The notes: generated from the letters alone by a model not told the origin. A DNA stretch of 39,871 nucleotides from Prochlorococcus sp. AG-363-A03 (GCA_003280445.1 QCEW01000011.1:1-39871); one strand, 5' to 3'. Positions 29,450 to 36,532 are shown, numbered from the stretch's first letter. Program-made: numbers and translations.

Positions 29450-29872
29450 TCAATAACTATAACGATCTATATAGTTGCCTTTCGGCTTTTTCTCTGGACT
29501 ATCAATTGGTGAAGATACTTCATTTTCTAATTGTTTAGGGCCATTAGCTCCGATTGAACTTGAGTCACCTGTATATAGATCGCCTAAATAATTAATGCAA
29601 TCCTCATATTTTGTAGGATCTTGTACGACTTCTTCAACGATTAACGAGGCAGCTTGTTTTGGAGAAGTTTTGAATAAACCTTGTTTTTTACTTTTGATAA
29701 ATTGATAGGCTGCTTCCCAACTGGGTTCATGATTGTTACCTCCATTCCTCATGAAGCAATATATATCGGCTCCGTTTGTGACTGCTGCATTAATTTTGAA
29801 TCCAAAAGTAGAGCTGCATACTAAACAAATTATAGAAATTGGTAAGAAATTTCGCTTTATCCCTATGGGCAT
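29450..29872 (-). CDS. Secreted hypothetical protein
   Basis: A 140-aa protein with a signal-peptide-like start (MPIGIKRNFLPISIICLVC) and a likely cleavage around KINAA. The mature part begins ADIYCFMRNGGNNHEPSWEA and continues AAYQFIKSKKQGLFKTSP, with two Cys (YCFM and EDCINYLG) that could form a disulphide. The C-terminus is polar and Pro/Ser/Lys-rich. It looks like a conserved cyanobacterial family of unknown function; I cannot assign a role. It is flanked by AT-rich gaps of 138 and 242 bases, which suggests its own promoter. Confidence 0.8.
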   Translation of the reverse strand: MPIGIKRNFLPISIICLVCSSTFGFKINAAVTNGADIYCFMRNGGNNHEPSWEAAYQFIKSKKQGLFKTSPKQAASLIVEEVVQDPTKYEDCINYLGDLYTGDSSSIGANGPKQLENEVSSPIDSPEKKPKGNYIDRYSY

Positions 29873-30114
29873 GATTTTAAGAGAATTATCAATTTTAAAT
29901 TATCTATTTTTCCTTCTTCTGTCTAGCGTTAGTTCCTATTAGTGTTTCCGTTTTATTATCTAACTTTTATGATTTTTTAATTTAAAAAAATTGTATTTAA
30001 AAATCTTTGTATTGAAAATTTTAATTTTGATCTCAGTTATTTCTTAAATATGACTAAATTATCTATTTTTTGATATAGTAATTTGACAAAATTATTTGTA
30101 CTTAAAAATTTATA

Positions 30115-30303
30115 ATGAATGCTGTACAAGTAAAAAAACAAGCATTTTTAAAAGAAGCTGGTTATTTTTTTAAGAATGCATCAGTGCATGCTGATGAAGG
30201 AGACTTGCAATTGAGTGCTGGGTTTATTTTGAAAGCGCTTGATAAAGAGAGAAGAGCCTTTTGTGTAGGTCCTCAAGTGCTTCATCTTATTAAAAGTAGA
30301 TAG
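30115..30303 (+). CDS. Small hypothetical protein
   Basis: A 62-aa, largely helical, basic protein (MNAVQVKKQAFLKEAGYFFK, SAGFILKALDKERRAF). There is no membrane segment and no motif I recognise. No ribosome site precedes the ATG; a TATAGT at 30074-30079 could be its -10 box, with a ~30-base leader. The stop lies 23 bases from the convergent aminotransferase stop. Codon use matches the neighbours, so I consider it real. Confidence 0.65.
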   Translation: MNAVQVKKQAFLKEAGYFFKNASVHADEGDLQLSAGFILKALDKERRAFCVGPQVLHLIKSR

Positions 30304-30326
30304 TTATTTCATTGATTTAAAAAACA

Positions 30327-31481
30327 TTATACGTTATTCAAAACCGAAATTGTTTTTGCAATACCCTGGCCAATTGGGACATTTAGTTTGCCCATTTTAT
30401 CAAGAGTACTTTCTAATGCAGATATGACACTAATAATATCTCTATCATTTACAAATCCTAAATGACCAATTCTGAAGATTTTTCCTTTTAAATGATCTTG
30501 TCCGCCAGCAAGGAGTATATCGAAGTCAGTCTTTATTGTTTTCCTTATAGTTTCAGCATCTGCATTATCAGGCTCAACAGCTGTTATTGCTGGGCTTCCA
30601 AAATTCTCTTTTGTAAATAAGTTTAAACCCATTGCTTTTATTCCCTCTTGCGTTGCTTTTTGATGACGAGCATGTCTTTCAAATATATTATTTAACCCCT
30701 CTTTTTGCATCATTGTTAGTGATGCTTCTAAAGCAAAGTATAGATTTATTGCAGGTGTGAAAGGATTGCTATTTTGATTAACTGTTTTTAAATATTGTTT
30801 TAAATCTAAGTAAAATTTAGGTAAATTTGATTGCTCACTCGCATCCCATGCTCTTTTGCTCATAGCAACAAAACTAAGCCCCGGTGGGATCATATAACCT
30901 TTTTGAGAACCTGAAGCAATTACATCTATTCCCCATTCATCCATTGGAATATTGCATGCACCTAGACTTGTTACACAATCAGCGATAGTAATAGCTTTTC
31001 CATGATTCTTTACTTCATTGTTAATTGCTTTAAGATCATTAATCACTCCTGTTGATGTTTCGGAATGGGTTAAAATTACCGCCTTAATTAATTTATTAGT
31101 GTCCTCTTCAAGAATCATTTTGAATTGATTTGGATCAAGAGGGTTTCCCCAATCCGCTTTTACAACTTTGACATCAAGCCCATATGCTTTTGCAACTTTT
31201 ACCCATCTTTCACCAAATTTTCCATTCTCTCCACAAATGACTTGATCACCTTTGCTTAATGTATTGATTATTCCTGCCTCCATTGCGGCAGTCCCACTTC
31301 CTGTAATTGTCAGGACGTCCGCAGTCGTTTGATGAAGCCACTGTAGCTGCTCAGTTGTTTTTTGAACAATTTTTTGAAAATCTGCACTCCTATGGCCGAT
31401 TGGATGTTTACTCATACAACTCAAAACATTTTCTGGTACGGGTGTTGGACCAGGAATCATTAGATTGAGTTTGTCCTGCAT
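30327..31481 (-). CDS. Class V aminotransferase (serine-pyruvate / alanine-glyoxylate type)
   Basis: A 384-aa PLP enzyme of the alanine-glyoxylate/serine-pyruvate family, likely part of glyoxylate and glycine-serine metabolism in photorespiration. Seen: LNLMIPGPTPVPENV, HPIGHRSADFQ with substrate residues, LTITGSGTAAMEAGI, AITIADCVTSLGA with the cofactor Asp, and the PLP Lys in ASGSQKGYMIPPGL. The C-terminal domain ends FRIGHLGFVNDRDI. Substrate preference cannot be read from sequence. It is divergent from cbiD across 79 bases. Confidence 0.92.
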   Translation of the reverse strand: MQDKLNLMIPGPTPVPENVLSCMSKHPIGHRSADFQKIVQKTTEQLQWLHQTTADVLTITGSGTAAMEAGIINTLSKGDQVICGENGKFGERWVKVAKAYGLDVKVVKADWGNPLDPNQFKMILEEDTNKLIKAVILTHSETSTGVINDLKAINNEVKNHGKAITIADCVTSLGACNIPMDEWGIDVIASGSQKGYMIPPGLSFVAMSKRAWDASEQSNLPKFYLDLKQYLKTVNQNSNPFTPAINLYFALEASLTMMQKEGLNNIFERHARHQKATQEGIKAMGLNLFTKENFGSPAITAVEPDNADAETIRKTIKTDFDILLAGGQDHLKGKIFRIGHLGFVNDRDIISVISALESTLDKMGKLNVPIGQGIAKTISVLNNV

Positions 31482-31560
31482 GTACTTATTGAAATCTAGA
31501 TTATTATTATTTTAAAAAATTATTTAGGGAATTTCTTCTATCGTCAGCTCATCCAATGAT

Positions 31561-32703
31561 TTGAATGAATTTACTCTTCCAGTTTGGGTAGTTGCAGCTG
31601 CAAAGTCAGCAACAAACATTCTTATTGGAAATAAATTTAAAGATATTGAGATCATTGATCTACCAAATCAAAAACAATCAATAAATGTCCCTGTTTGTTC
31701 CTCTGCATTACTTGATAATGGTGAGAGATCTTTAGCAGTCAGTCATTGTGAGTCTGGATTACCCCTTGACATAACAAGAGGATTAGAGATCTGGGCTTAC
31801 ACTCAATTTAGTAAAGCAACTTTTCAATGTGGAAAGATAGATGAAAATGGTTTTCCTGATTGGCTTGATTTTCATGCTGGTTATGGAGTAGGTAAATTTG
31901 GATTATCTGGTCAGCCATGCATATCTCAGTTTGCACGTGATTTGTTATGTATAAATCTTTACCCTCTCTTACCTAAAGGCGTTTCAATCAAACTAGAAAT
32001 TGTTTTACCTGAAGGGAAAGATCGTGCTTTAAAAACAAGTAACGCAGCATTTGGAATCGTAGATGGTTTGTCTCTTATTGGAACACAGGCTGAGGTTCAA
32101 ATTAGTGCTTCTCCTGATCAGTTGAAAAACTGCAAAGAGATTTTGCAGGAGATTTGCTCTAAATCAACATTTGATGGATTTCTGACTTTTGTGATTGGTG
32201 AAAATGGCATGGATCTAGCAAAGAAATTTGGACTTCCAACTAATCAAATTATTAAAACGGGGAATTGGTTAGGACCACTTCTTGTTGCTGCTGCAGAAAA
32301 TGGTGTAAAAAAACTTTTATTGTTTGGCTATCATGGAAAACTTGTAAAACTTTCTGGAGGTATATTTCATACCCATCATCATCTTGCAGATGGAAGACTT
32401 GAAATTCTCACTTCACTTGCAGTTAGAGAAGGTATATCTTTTGATTTGATTCAGTTGATAAGTAAAGCAACGTCGGTGGAAAATGCTTTATTAAGCCTTG
32501 AAACACGGAACCCAGTTGCGGCATCTATGATATGGGAGAGAATGGCTAAAGAAATTGAAATTAAAAGCCGTAATTACGTGAATCGATATATGTCTTCATC
32601 TATAGAAATAGGATCTGTTTTATTTGACCGTAAAAGGCAAATTCGTTGGGCTGGTTTTGATGGCCTAAAACAAATAAATTCTTTAGGGTTAATTCTTAAG
32701 TGA
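31561..32703 (+). CDS. cbiD: Cobalt-precorrin-5B C1-methyltransferase CbiD
   Basis: Methylates C1 of cobalt-precorrin-5B in the anaerobic cobalamin pathway, 380 aa. Seen: an Ala-rich first helix (LPVWVVAAAKSATNILIG), a hallmark of CbiD, then DITRGLEIWAY, GYGVGKFGLSGQP, KTGNWLGPLLVAAAENG and LLFGYHGKLVKLSGGIFHTH. The start is TTG at 31561, as no ATG fits. guaA follows 69 bases downstream on the same strand. B12 synthesis fits with QueG here, which needs it. Confidence 0.94.
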   Translation: MNEFTLPVWVVAAAKSATNILIGNKFKDIEIIDLPNQKQSINVPVCSSALLDNGERSLAVSHCESGLPLDITRGLEIWAYTQFSKATFQCGKIDENGFPDWLDFHAGYGVGKFGLSGQPCISQFARDLLCINLYPLLPKGVSIKLEIVLPEGKDRALKTSNAAFGIVDGLSLIGTQAEVQISASPDQLKNCKEILQEICSKSTFDGFLTFVIGENGMDLAKKFGLPTNQIIKTGNWLGPLLVAAAENGVKKLLLFGYHGKLVKLSGGIFHTHHHLADGRLEILTSLAVREGISFDLIQLISKATSVENALLSLETRNPVAASMIWERMAKEIEIKSRNYVNRYMSSSIEIGSVLFDRKRQIRWAGFDGLKQINSLGLILK

Positions 32704-32772
32704 AAGGCACATTCCTATGCTCTTAATTAGTCTATTTGATAAGAATGTTTTATAAAGATTCATCAGGTTGAT

Positions 32773-34359
32773 ATGGCTTCAATGATTTCAGAGGGAAAAC
32801 GTAATCCAGCAATCGTAATTCTCGATTTTGGTTCTCAATATTCAGAATTAATTGCTCGAAGGATTAGAGAGACAGAGGTTTACTCATTAGTTATGAGTTA
32901 TTCAACATCTGCAGATCAACTACGTTCTCTTAAGCCTAAAGGGATAATTTTAAGTGGAGGACCTGGGTCTGTTTATGAGGAAGGTGCTCCTTATTGTGAT
33001 CCTGAGATCTTTAAATTAGGCGTTCCTGTACTTGGTGTGTGTTATGGAATGCAATTAATGGTTCATCAGTTAGGAGGATCAGTACAACCTGCTACTGGAA
33101 AAGCAGAGTATGGAAAGGCTCCATTAGAAGTTGATGATCCAACAGCTCTACTAACTAATGTTATGAGTGGATCAACAATGTGGATGAGCCACGGGGATTC
33201 AGTTCAGGAATTACCTAAAGGATTTGTCAGATTAGCTCATACTTCCAATACTTCAGAAGCAGCTATTGCTTTGCACGAAAAGAGCTTTTATGGAGTGCAA
33301 TTTCATCCCGAAGTTGTTCATTCCACTCACGGAATGGTCTTAATAAGAAATTTTGTATATCACATATGTGCATGTGAGCCAGATTGGACAACAAATTTAT
33401 TCATAGATGAAGCTGTTACTCAAGTACGAGAACAGGTAGGTGATAAAAAAGTTTTATTGGCTCTGTCTGGTGGTGTTGATTCCTCCACTCTTGCATTTTT
33501 ATTAAACAAAGCAATAGGACCTCAGTTGACGTGCATGTTTATTGATCAAGGCTTTATGAGAAAAGGAGAGCCTGAATTTTTAATGTCTTTTTTCGATGAG
33601 AAGTTCAAAATAAATGTTGAATACATCAATGCAAGAGAAAGATTTATTTCAGAATTAAAAGGAGTCACTGATCCTGAACAAAAGCGTAAAATTATAGGTA
33701 GAGAATTTATTAGGGTTTTTGAAGAGGAGAGTCTTCGATTGGGCCCTTTTGATTATTTGGCTCAAGGTACTCTTTATCCAGATGTCATTGAAAGCTCTGG
33801 AACAAATATTGATCCAAAAACTGGAGAACGAATAGCGGTTAAAATAAAAAGTCATCACAATGTAGGAGGCTTACCAAAAGATTTACAATTTAAACTTGTA
33901 GAACCTTTGAGACGTTTATTTAAAGATGAAGTTAGAAAAGTTGGTAAATCACTCGGATTGCCGGATGAGATTGTTCAACGACATCCATTTCCTGGACCAG
34001 GACTTGCAATAAGAATTTTAGGAGAGGTTACTCATGAAAAACTCAATTGTTTAAGGGATGCAGATTTAATTGTCCGAGAGGAAGTGAATAATGCAGGTTT
34101 ATATAATGAGATTTGGCAGGCTTTTGCTGTTTTATTACCTGTTTATTCAGTTGGCGTAATGGGAGATCAAAGAACCTATGCATGGCCAATTGTAGTTCGC
34201 TGTGTTTCCAGTGAAGATGGAATGACTGCGGATTGGTCTCGCTTACCTTATGAAGTTCTAGAGAAAATTTCTAATCGGGTAGTCAACGAAGTCAAAGGAG
34301 TTAATAGAGTTGTTTTGGATATAACAAGCAAACCCCCAGGCACTATTGAATGGGAATAG
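32773..34359 (+). CDS. guaA: GMP synthase (glutamine-hydrolysing)
   Basis: Aminates XMP to GMP. The protein is 528 aa with two fused domains. The N-terminal class I glutaminase holds [15 protein letters not shown], the nucleophile Cys in [10 protein letters not shown] near residue 90, and the His/Glu pair in [11 protein letters not shown]. The ATP pyrophosphatase domain begins with the PP-loop [15 protein letters not shown] near residue 232; the dimerisation domain ends [13 protein letters not shown], the invariant terminus. The start is ATG at 32773. This is the last core gene before the accessory region. Confidence 0.98.
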   Translation: MASMISEGKRNPAIVILDFGSQYSELIARRIRETEVYSLVMSYSTSADQLRSLKPKGIILSGGPGSVYEEGAPYCDPEIFKLGVPVLGVCYGMQLMVHQLGGSVQPATGKAEYGKAPLEVDDPTALLTNVMSGSTMWMSHGDSVQELPKGFVRLAHTSNTSEAAIALHEKSFYGVQFHPEVVHSTHGMVLIRNFVYHICACEPDWTTNLFIDEAVTQVREQVGDKKVLLALSGGVDSSTLAFLLNKAIGPQLTCMFIDQGFMRKGEPEFLMSFFDEKFKINVEYINARERFISELKGVTDPEQKRKIIGREFIRVFEEESLRLGPFDYLAQGTLYPDVIESSGTNIDPKTGERIAVKIKSHHNVGGLPKDLQFKLVEPLRRLFKDEVRKVGKSLGLPDEIVQRHPFPGPGLAIRILGEVTHEKLNCLRDADLIVREEVNNAGLYNEIWQAFAVLLPVYSVGVMGDQRTYAWPIVVRCVSSEDGMTADWSRLPYEVLEKISNRVVNEVKGVNRVVLDITSKPPGTIEWE

Positions 34360-34395
34360 TTTAGGGCAGTAAAACATTGTCCACCACTCAAAAAC

Positions 34396-34433
34396 CCACT
34401 TCCACACCACTTCCACATGTCACCTTGTCACCT
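34396..34433. repeat. Two abutting tandem repeats downstream of guaA
   Basis: CCACTTCCACA occurs twice head to tail (34396-34406, 34407-34417), immediately followed by TGTCACCT twice (34418-34425, 34426-34433). A TATAAA box lies at 34438-34443. The 11-base spacing of the TTCCAC core equals one DNA turn, as expected for cooperatively bound operators. A similar TTCCAC pair occurs at 38007-38028. Confidence 0.6.
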
Positions 34434-34503
34434 TCTCTATAAAGACATCGTAGATAGTTCATTTTCTCTACACTCGTTGTTTCAATGTCTCTGATTTAGT
34501 TGT

Positions 34504-34546
34504 TAAGAATGTTTGAACGACTTCTCTACGCAATGAGAAATTCTTA
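34504..34546. other. Nested inverted repeat between guaA and the accessory genes
   Basis: TAAGAAT (34504-34510) pairs with ATTCTTA (34540-34546) and, inside it, TTCTC (34522-34526) pairs with GAGAA (34535-34539). The inner 3' arm abuts the outer 3' arm, leaving an 11-base bulge on the 5' side. No T-run follows on either strand, so a plain intrinsic terminator is unlikely. The stop of the 81-aa minus-strand gene is only four bases away. Confidence 0.4.
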
Positions 34547-34549
34547 GTA

Positions 34550-34795
34550 TCAAAAAAGTTCATTTTTTTCTATTACTAAATCGACTAATTGTTTTTTATT
34601 TAGTTTGGAAATTTTATCTATGCCAACCAGCATTGCCCTCAATTCGCTATTGGTCTTTTGCATCAGTACCGACTTCTGATCAACAAATATTCCTTTCTTT
34701 AGGATCGAAAGAAGAGTTGAGAAGGCATCAAAAATTGCCATTGAAGCGATGATGCAAAACATCATCACAGAATCAGCAGTGGTAGTTAAATTCAT
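34550..34795 (-). CDS. Small single-pass membrane protein with SAP-like C-terminal helices
   Basis: An 81-aa ORF from ATG 34793-34795 (MNLTTTADSVMMFCIIASMA). One hydrophobic segment covers about residues 8-32. The C-terminal 35 residues (NSELRAMLVGIDKISKLNKK then QLVDLVI) resemble a SAP or Rho-N-like helix-hairpin-helix used for nucleic-acid binding; this is a pattern judgement only. A longer reading from 34849 would overlap the upstream gene by 26 bases. Neither start has a clear ribosome site, so coupling to the Cys-rich gene upstream (28-base gap) is likely. Confidence 0.6.
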   Translation of the reverse strand: MNLTTTADSVMMFCIIASMAIFDAFSTLLSILKKGIFVDQKSVLMQKTNSELRAMLVGIDKISKLNKKQLVDLVIEKNELF

Positions 34796-34823
34796 TGGTT
34801 TTGAGGAAATAATTTTTGGTTTG

Positions 34824-35108
34824 TTATGCAATTTCTGGACACCATCCAATTTGTAATACCCTCTTCTTTTGCCAATTCAGGCAACGCTTTGTGAGATGTT
34901 CACCTTGAGGGATAAGACGTTGGTGAAGTGGACAAGTCAAAAGAGTGAAGCATGATTTATCGCACGTATAAGTGAAGTGTTCACATGTAAGACAAACGGA
35001 ACTTCCTCTGGACTTCACCAGTTCCAGATTAGTGAAATAACTCCACTCTTCTGGATGCTCAAGTGCTTCAACTGGAGCAACAACTTTTGGTGTTTTAAGT
35101 CGATCCAT
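34824..35108 (-). CDS. Small Cys-rich protein, possible zinc binder
   Basis: A 94-aa ORF from ATG 35106-35108 (MDRLKTPKVVAPVEALEHPE), chosen because AAGGAGA lies just upstream; the open frame reaches 35192 but that reading has no ribosome site and runs through a terminator. Residues 37-70 contain CLTCEHFTYTC, DKSCFTLLTC and CPLHQRLIP, followed by QGEHLTKRC: seven Cys plus His, consistent with zinc binding or disulphides. The HQRLIPxGxHLTxRC pattern looks familiar from marine picocyanobacterial hypotheticals. Function unknown. An intrinsic-terminator hairpin sits between its promoter side and its ribosome site. Confidence 0.75.
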   Translation of the reverse strand: MDRLKTPKVVAPVEALEHPEEWSYFTNLELVKSRGSSVCLTCEHFTYTCDKSCFTLLTCPLHQRLIPQGEHLTKRCLNWQKKRVLQIGWCPEIA

Positions 35109-35133
35109 CTTGGTTCTCCTTGTGAGAAGAGGC

Positions 35134-35162
35134 AAAAAAAGCACGATGCTCACTTCGTGCTT
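35134..35162 (-). terminator. Intrinsic terminator in the leader of the Cys-rich gene (possible attenuator)
   Basis: Read on the minus strand, AAGCACGA (35162-35155), an 8-base loop and TCGTGCTT (35146-35139) form a perfect 8-bp stem followed by further T to 35134. It lies 26 bases before the ATG of the gene starting at 35108. No upstream minus-strand gene is visible for it to terminate, which suggests leader attenuation. Confidence 0.7.
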
Positions 35163-35250
35163 CCTTTGTCGGTTTAGTGATGGGGATAACACTAATACAA
35201 ACGTACTATATTTGTCTATTAGGTCAAGTCACCTATTTTTTCCATGAAAG

Positions 35251-35292
35251 AAGGGAGCGAGATTTTGGTCGCTCCCTTTGAGTCAAGCACTC
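35251..35292 (-). promoter_or_regulatory. Structured element, copy 1 of a covarying pair
   Basis: On the minus strand a perfect 10-bp stem, AAGGGAGCGA with TCGCTCCCTT, encloses the loop CCAAAATC; the upstream flank is GACTCA. It matches the element at 36228-36269 at 37 of 42 bases. It sits 143 bases before the Cys-rich gene at 35108, with the terminator at 35134-35162 between. It could also serve simply as a terminator hairpin. Confidence 0.6.
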
Positions 35293-35388
35293 AACTGACT
35301 GAACTAAATTTCCATCCTTTATTGAACTTTACCCACAGAAGGTGCTGTGACTCCTAATTCATTAATAACAAATCCAGATCAGGTGAAC

Positions 35389-35595
35389 ATGAGAAAAAAC
35401 TCCTGTTTAACCAATGATCCAATAATCTTTGTGTTTTCTGAGAATGAGTTTGAGAAGATCGAGAATCATCATTTTTACCTCAATATTTCAACTGAAAGTA
35501 ATAAGGAACAAGGTGTGGAAGTGTTCCAAGTGAGATTAAAAGGACCGAAAACCAAAGAAAGATCGATGAAAGAGTATTCGACCCATTGGATCTGA
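35389..35595 (+). CDS. Small hypothetical protein
   Basis: A 68-aa ORF starting ATG at 35389 (MRKNSCLTNDPIIFVFSENE), charged and without membrane segments; the middle HFYLNISTES and VEVFQVRLKG suggests beta structure. AGGTGA precedes the ATG at rather short spacing. A GTG at 35347 with AAGG upstream would add 14 residues and is an equal possibility. It is alone on its strand and converges on the 61-aa gene, 48 bases away. No family recognised. Confidence 0.5.
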   Translation: MRKNSCLTNDPIIFVFSENEFEKIENHHFYLNISTESNKEQGVEVFQVRLKGPKTKERSMKEYSTHWI

Positions 35596-35643
35596 AACTA
35601 CGTGTTGCTTGCATAATTAGATCTCCTGTTAGTTCAATTTTTT

Positions 35644-35829
35644 TTAGTAGTCCATTGAGCAGTTGCCAAACTGCAAACATTCATTCTCGTAATCGACCTC
35701 ATCAAAATCAGTTTCATAATTCGAAACCAGATCGCACCAATCGTTCCCTTGCATAGGAACTCCACAAGATTTTGAGAATGTTTCCTTTAAGTCTTCGATT
35801 GCATGTTTAAAAGGATTACCGCATGACAT
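35644..35829 (-). CDS. Small acidic Cys-containing protein
   Basis: A 61-aa ORF from ATG 35827-35829 with an AGGAGG ribosome site ten bases upstream. It begins MSCGNPFKHAIEDLKETFSK and contains five Cys (CGNP, KSCGVP, DWCDL, NECLQ, GNCSM) in a strongly acidic background. It could bind metal or form disulphides; no known motif fits. Its leader and promoter region (35851-35909) are duplicated in front of the 31-aa gene at 36042, so the two are probably co-regulated. Confidence 0.72.
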   Translation of the reverse strand: MSCGNPFKHAIEDLKETFSKSCGVPMQGNDWCDLVSNYETDFDEVDYENECLQFGNCSMDY

Positions 35830-35850
35830 GGTTTGACCTCCTAATAGTGC

Positions 35851-35909
35851 CTTGATTTATATCTACTCCTCCTAATTCAAAAAATCTATAGGACAAAAAC
35901 CCTAAAGTA
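35851..35909 (-). promoter_or_regulatory. Promoter and leader of the 61-aa gene, copy 2 of a duplicated module
   Basis: On the minus strand a TATAGAT -10-like box (35890-35884) is followed about 10 bases on by the conserved leader GGAGTAGATATAAATCAAG. The whole ~60-base block aligns with 36085-36141, including GGGTT upstream of the box. The -10 assignment is inference; the repeat itself is seen directly. Confidence 0.55.
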
Positions 35910-35935
35910 TTAACTCTGATTACCGCACAAAGAAA

Positions 35936-35960
35936 GACCCCTGAAACTAATCAGGGGTTT
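35936..35960 (-). terminator. Intrinsic terminator overlapping the stop of the 31-aa gene
   Basis: On the minus strand ACCCCTGA and TCAGGGGT form an 8-bp stem with a 6-base loop (35945-35950), then CTTTCTTTG. The TAG stop of the 31-aa gene (35947-35949) lies inside the loop. The GC-rich stem and T-rich tail support termination. Confidence 0.75.
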
Positions 35961-36042
35961 GGGTTGTTCCGACCGTTGCAGAGACAGCACGAAAGGTGAC
36001 TCTGTTCACATCAGGAGGTGTGAGATTCCTCCTTAGAGTCAA
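35947..36042 (-). CDS. 31-residue small protein
   Basis: A very short ORF from TTG 36040-36042: MTLRRNLTPPDVNRVTFRAV followed by SATVGTTQTPD. An AAGGAGA ribosome site sits nine bases upstream. The stop is in the loop of a strong terminator. The upstream region carries the same promoter-leader module as the 61-aa gene. It is basic at the N-terminus, hydroxylated at the C-terminus, without membrane segment. Taken together the ribosome site, terminator and duplicated promoter make this a credible gene despite its length. Function unknown. Confidence 0.6.
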   Translation of the reverse strand: MTLRRNLTPPDVNRVTFRAVSATVGTTQTPD

Positions 36043-36084
36043 TGCACATTTCTCCTTTTTAATATCTTCGAGAGTGCGATGACT

Positions 36085-36141
36085 CTTGATTTATGTCTAC
36101 TCCCCTTATTAGAAAATATCTATACAGAGAACCCAAATGTA
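36085..36141 (-). promoter_or_regulatory. Promoter and leader of the 31-aa gene, copy 1 of a duplicated module
   Basis: On the minus strand TATAGAT (36124-36118) is followed by the leader GGAGTAGACATAAATCAAG, then a small hairpin AGAGT-CATCGC-ACTCT (36085-36070) before the ribosome site. It aligns along ~57 bases with 35851-35909. Conservation extends past the -10 box into the leader. Confidence 0.55.
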
Positions 36142-36227
36142 GAAATACTTTGGTGTTCTTACCCATAGCAATTTCCATTAAGTAGTAGTAAAACATTCTC
36201 AGGAGTCAACGCACTTCCTTAGGTCTG

Positions 36228-36282
36228 GAGTGATGGACTCAAAGGGGGCGACCAAAATCTCGCCTCCTTACTACTTTGGAGG
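36228..36282 (+). promoter_or_regulatory. Structured leader, copy 2, with a maskable ribosome site
   Basis: AAGGGGGCGA (36242-36251) and TCGCCTCCTT (36260-36269) form a 10-bp stem with one G-T pair around the loop CCAAAATC. The 3' arm contains CCTCC (36263-36267), which could instead pair with the ribosome site GGAGG (36278-36282) of the gene at 36290. The two pairings exclude each other, the layout of a translational switch. Function as a switch is inference. Confidence 0.55.
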
Positions 36283-36289
36283 CATATCT

Positions 36290-36460
36290 ATGACCCGAAA
36301 AAGAGAAAAGATCTGGACAGCAATTATTGCAACAAAGCAATGGTTCACCAAACTTTTTACTAGTGAGGCAGATGCTTTAGTTGATGACTTCGGAAATAAT
36401 CCACCACCAGAGATAGGAACTCAGTCTTATTCAGGAGATATCCACGATAAAGGAGACTGA
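36290..36460 (+). CDS. Small hypothetical protein
   Basis: A 56-aa ORF from ATG 36290 (MTRKREKIWTAIIATKQWFT), with GGAGG eight bases upstream. The N-terminal half is basic and amphipathic (IWTAIIATKQWFTKLF); the C-terminal half is acidic with NNPPPEIG. The frame is open further upstream to 36230, but that stretch is the conserved hairpin, so I reject the longer start. No family recognised. The upstream leader may control its translation. Confidence 0.65.
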   Translation: MTRKREKIWTAIIATKQWFTKLFTSEADALVDDFGNNPPPEIGTQSYSGDIHDKGD

Positions 36461-36487
36461 TTTAACTCATTAAAATGAGATTAAGAA

Positions 36488-36521
36488 AGGGACCCTGCTG
36501 CTTCGGCGACCTTGAGTCCCT
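36488..36521 (-). terminator. Probable terminator of the 37-aa gene
   Basis: AGGGAC (36488-36493) and GTCCCT (36516-36521) pair around a 22-base loop that includes a GC-CGAA-GC mini-stem. On the minus strand the stem is followed by TTCTTAAT. It lies ~95 bases past the stop at 36617, so the assignment is tentative. Confidence 0.4.
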
Positions 36522-36532
36522 CTCTTCATTTA

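Noticed and set aside
30083-30116. TTGACA and TATAAT before the 62-aa gene
   Set aside because: Spacing is 22 bases, too long, and the TATAAT overlaps the start codon; TATAGT at 30074 is a better box.
35480-35680. 66-aa minus-strand ORF overlapping the 68-aa plus-strand gene
   Set aside because: No ribosome site; it spans the convergent gap and reads antisense through the plus-strand frame, which has the better composition.
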